Below, one piece after another: positions 62,476-64,000 of a DNA stretch of 64,000 nt. Numbering within the stretch: position 1 is the first letter of the stretch; the number at the start of each line of letters is the position of its first letter. Source of the DNA: Aldehydirespirator sp965117015 (GTDB taxonomy: Bacteria; Actinomycetota; Acidimicrobiia; Acidimicrobiales; Aldehydirespiratoraceae); contig OZ220747.1 of NCBI GenBank assembly GCA_965117015.1, forward strand, positions 1,612,001-1,676,000, written 5' to 3'. The notes under the pieces are model-generated. The model ran no database searches. It was not told the origin of the DNA and saw only the letters and a program-made list of their open reading frames with translations. A program made the position numbers and the translations under genes.

Positions 62476-64000
62476 GTGCGTACCGTAACTCCCTCTCCCT
62501 CCGGCGGCCGATCCCGCTTCGGCTCTAGAAAAACTCGCTTCATCGCGATTCTGGTAGCAGGCGGCCTGCTGGTCCTGCTGCTGTCGCTGCGAGGCATCGC
62601 CCGCTTCTACACCGACTACCTGTGGTTCGACTCGCTGGGTCGGACCGATGTGTGGGGGCGCGTGCTGCTGGCCAAGATCGCCCTGTTCGCGATCTTCGCG
62701 GTGGCCTTCTTCATCCTGATGTGGCTCAACCTGCTCATCGTCGACCGCCTGAAGCCCGAGATCCGCCCGCCCGGCCCCGAGGAGGAGATGCTCAGCCGCT
62801 TCCACGACCTGACGGGGGGCCGCACCCGGCTGGTGCGCCTGGCGGTGTCGGTCGTGTTCTCGCTGCTGGCCGCGTCCGGGGTGTCCAACCAGTGGGAGGA
62901 GTGGCTGCTCTTCGTCAACCGCAAGGACTTCGGAGTCGTCGATCCGCTGTTCAACACCGACATCGGCTTCTACGTCTTCCGGCTGCCGTTCCTGACGTTC
63001 CTCGTGAACTGGCTGTTCGCCGCCTTCATGATCATCCTCGTAGTGATAGGCATCGCCCACTACATCAACGGCGGCATCAGGGGCCAGGTGCCGCGGGGCG
63101 CACCCCGGGTGCTTCCGTCGGTGAAGGTGCACCTGTCGGCGATCCTGGCTGGGCTGGCCCTGGTGAAGGCAGCCGACTACTGGCTGTCGCGCTACGAGCT
63201 CACCGTGTCGGACCGGGGCGTGGTGGACGGCGCCCTCTACACCGACGTCAAGGCCAAGCTGCCCGCCCTCAACCTGCTCCTGCTGATCTCGCTGTTCGCG
63301 GTGGTGCTGCTGGTGGTCAACCTGCGCCGGCGGGGCTGGGTGCTGCCGGTGCTGGCCGTGGGCCTGTGGGCCTTCACCGCCCTGGTGATGGGCAACATGT
63401 ACCCCGCGTTCGTGCAGCGGTTCCAGGTCGATCCCAACACCACCGCCCGCGAGTCCGTCTACACCGACGACAACATTGCCGCCACGCGGGCGGCCTACTC
63501 GCTTGTGCCCGACAGCGATGTGGCCCTCGAGGTGTTCGAGTACCGGGAGAACCCTTCGCCCGCGCAACTGCGGGCCGCGGCCCAGACCGTGCGCAACACC
63601 CGGATCCTCGACCCGCTCACCCTCACCGACACTTTCGAGAAGGACCAGGGCGAGCGGGACTTCTACCGCTTCTCCTCGGTGCTCGACGTCGACCGCTACG
63701 AGGTGGACGGCGAGCTGACCCAGGTGGTGCTGGCCGCCCGCGAGCTCAACCTGAGCGAGCTGGGGTCGTGGGAGCGCCAGCACGTCGCCATCACCCACGG
63801 CTACGGCGTCGCCATCGCCCGGGCCAACGTCACCGACGTGCGGGGCAGCCCGGTGTTCATCGCCGGCGGCCTGCCCGTCGAGGTGGACCCGGCTATCGAC
63901 ATTCAGCTCGACGAGCCCCAGATCTACGTGGGCGAGAACCTTCAGGGCTACGCGCTGGTGGGCGCCACCCGCGACGAGGTCGACTACGTCGACGGCCAGG
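62476..64000 (+). CDS. UPF0182 (COG1615) membrane protein, N-terminal part
   Basis: 508 codons are visible; the gene runs off the window (family members have about 900-1000 aa). A basic head, then seven hydrophobic helices in the first 320 residues, with the family motifs FYTDYLWFDSLG near residue 50, FVNRKDFGVVDPLFNTDIGFYVFRLPF near 160 and NMYPAFVQRFQVDPN near 310; a large extracytoplasmic domain begins after that. The function of UPF0182 is unknown. GTG start supported by TATCGT 8 nt upstream. Confidence 0.88.
   Translation, partial: MRTVTPSPSGGRSRFGSRKTRFIAILVAGGLLVLLLSLRGIARFYTDYLWFDSLGRTDVWGRVLLAKIALFAIFAVAFFILMWLNLLIVDRLKPEIRPPGPEEEMLSRFHDLTGGRTRLVRLAVSVVFSLLAASGVSNQWEEWLLFVNRKDFGVVDPLFNTDIGFYVFRLPFLTFLVNWLFAAFMIILVVIGIAHYINGGIRGQVPRGAPRVLPSVKVHLSAILAGLALVKAADYWLSRYELTVSDRGVVDGALYTDVKAKLPALNLLLLISLFAVVLLVVNLRRRGWVLPVLAVGLWAFTALVMGNMYPAFVQRFQVDPNTTARESVYTDDNIAATRAAYSLVPDSDVALEVFEYRENPSPAQLRAAAQTVRNTRILDPLTLTDTFEKDQGERDFYRFSSVLDVDRYEVDGELTQVVLAARELNLSELGSWERQHVAITHGYGVAIARANVTDVRGSPVFIAGGLPVEVDPAIDIQLDEPQIYVGENLQGYALVGATRDEVDYVDGQ

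Overview
The window is high-GC DNA whose gene content points to an actinobacterium, probably of the class Acidimicrobiia. The evidence is a WhiB regulator, an actinobacterial sdhC-sdhA-sdhB operon, a DUF2342 zincin-like protein, a UPF0182 membrane protein, a YlbL-type PDZ-Lon protease and many genes with a TANNNT -10 box directly before the start codon (leaderless style). Assignment to class is inference. No tRNA, rRNA or CRISPR array was seen.

Layout. 1-1365: end of a TPR protein running into a long tandem-repeat field and a palindromic repeat family. 1366-5942: DUF3179 lipoprotein, a RHH/PIN toxin-antitoxin pair, a phytanoyl-CoA-dioxygenase remnant, and a two-gene CPA2 cation/proton antiporter. 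6043-12090: a four-gene BMP-family (nucleoside-type) ABC importer, divergent from a tandem-fused nucleoside deaminase. 12097-18957: DUF368 (PopT-type) membrane protein, succinate dehydrogenase, an AbiEi/DUF559-type gene bracketed by palindromes, and a phospholipase-D-like protein. 19201-39043: a catabolic island described below. 39153-49164: a GH2-like and a GH1-like protein that both lack their catalytic glutamates, a MoxR ATPase, a MaoC hydratase, a PhyH-rhodanese fusion and a VWA protein. 49338-64000: whiB, tatA, ppk1, an MFS protein, a DUF2342 protein, an epimerase, moaE, mreB, a HEAT protein, a PDZ-Lon protease, a DivIVA-like protein and a UPF0182 protein running off the end.

The most notable region is 19.2-39 kb. 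It holds two mononuclear-iron oxygenase subunits that have lost the Rieske cluster, three complete Rieske oxygenases, a reductase with its own N-terminal Rieske domain, and a GST-like protein. A Rieske-less oxygenase, a Rieske-fused reductase and a GST homologue are the parts of the NdmC/NdmD/NdmE 7-methylxanthine N-demethylase known from caffeine-degrading Pseudomonas. Around them are an ADA-like deaminase, an Ade-like amidohydrolase, an ATZ/TRZ-type amidohydrolase, a second BMP-family importer and a GcvT-like THF-dependent protein that could accept the released C1 unit. A shared operator-like palindrome, TGATAA-N7-TTATCA, lies before one Rieske-less gene and before the reductase. I infer an importer, deaminase and N-demethylase system for methylated purines or similar N-methyl heterocycles. 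The substrate is not provable from sequence.

The window is also rich in repeats: 49-bp, 46-bp and 36-bp tandem arrays and at least three palindromic families. Several genes take their last codons and stop codon from a repeat unit.
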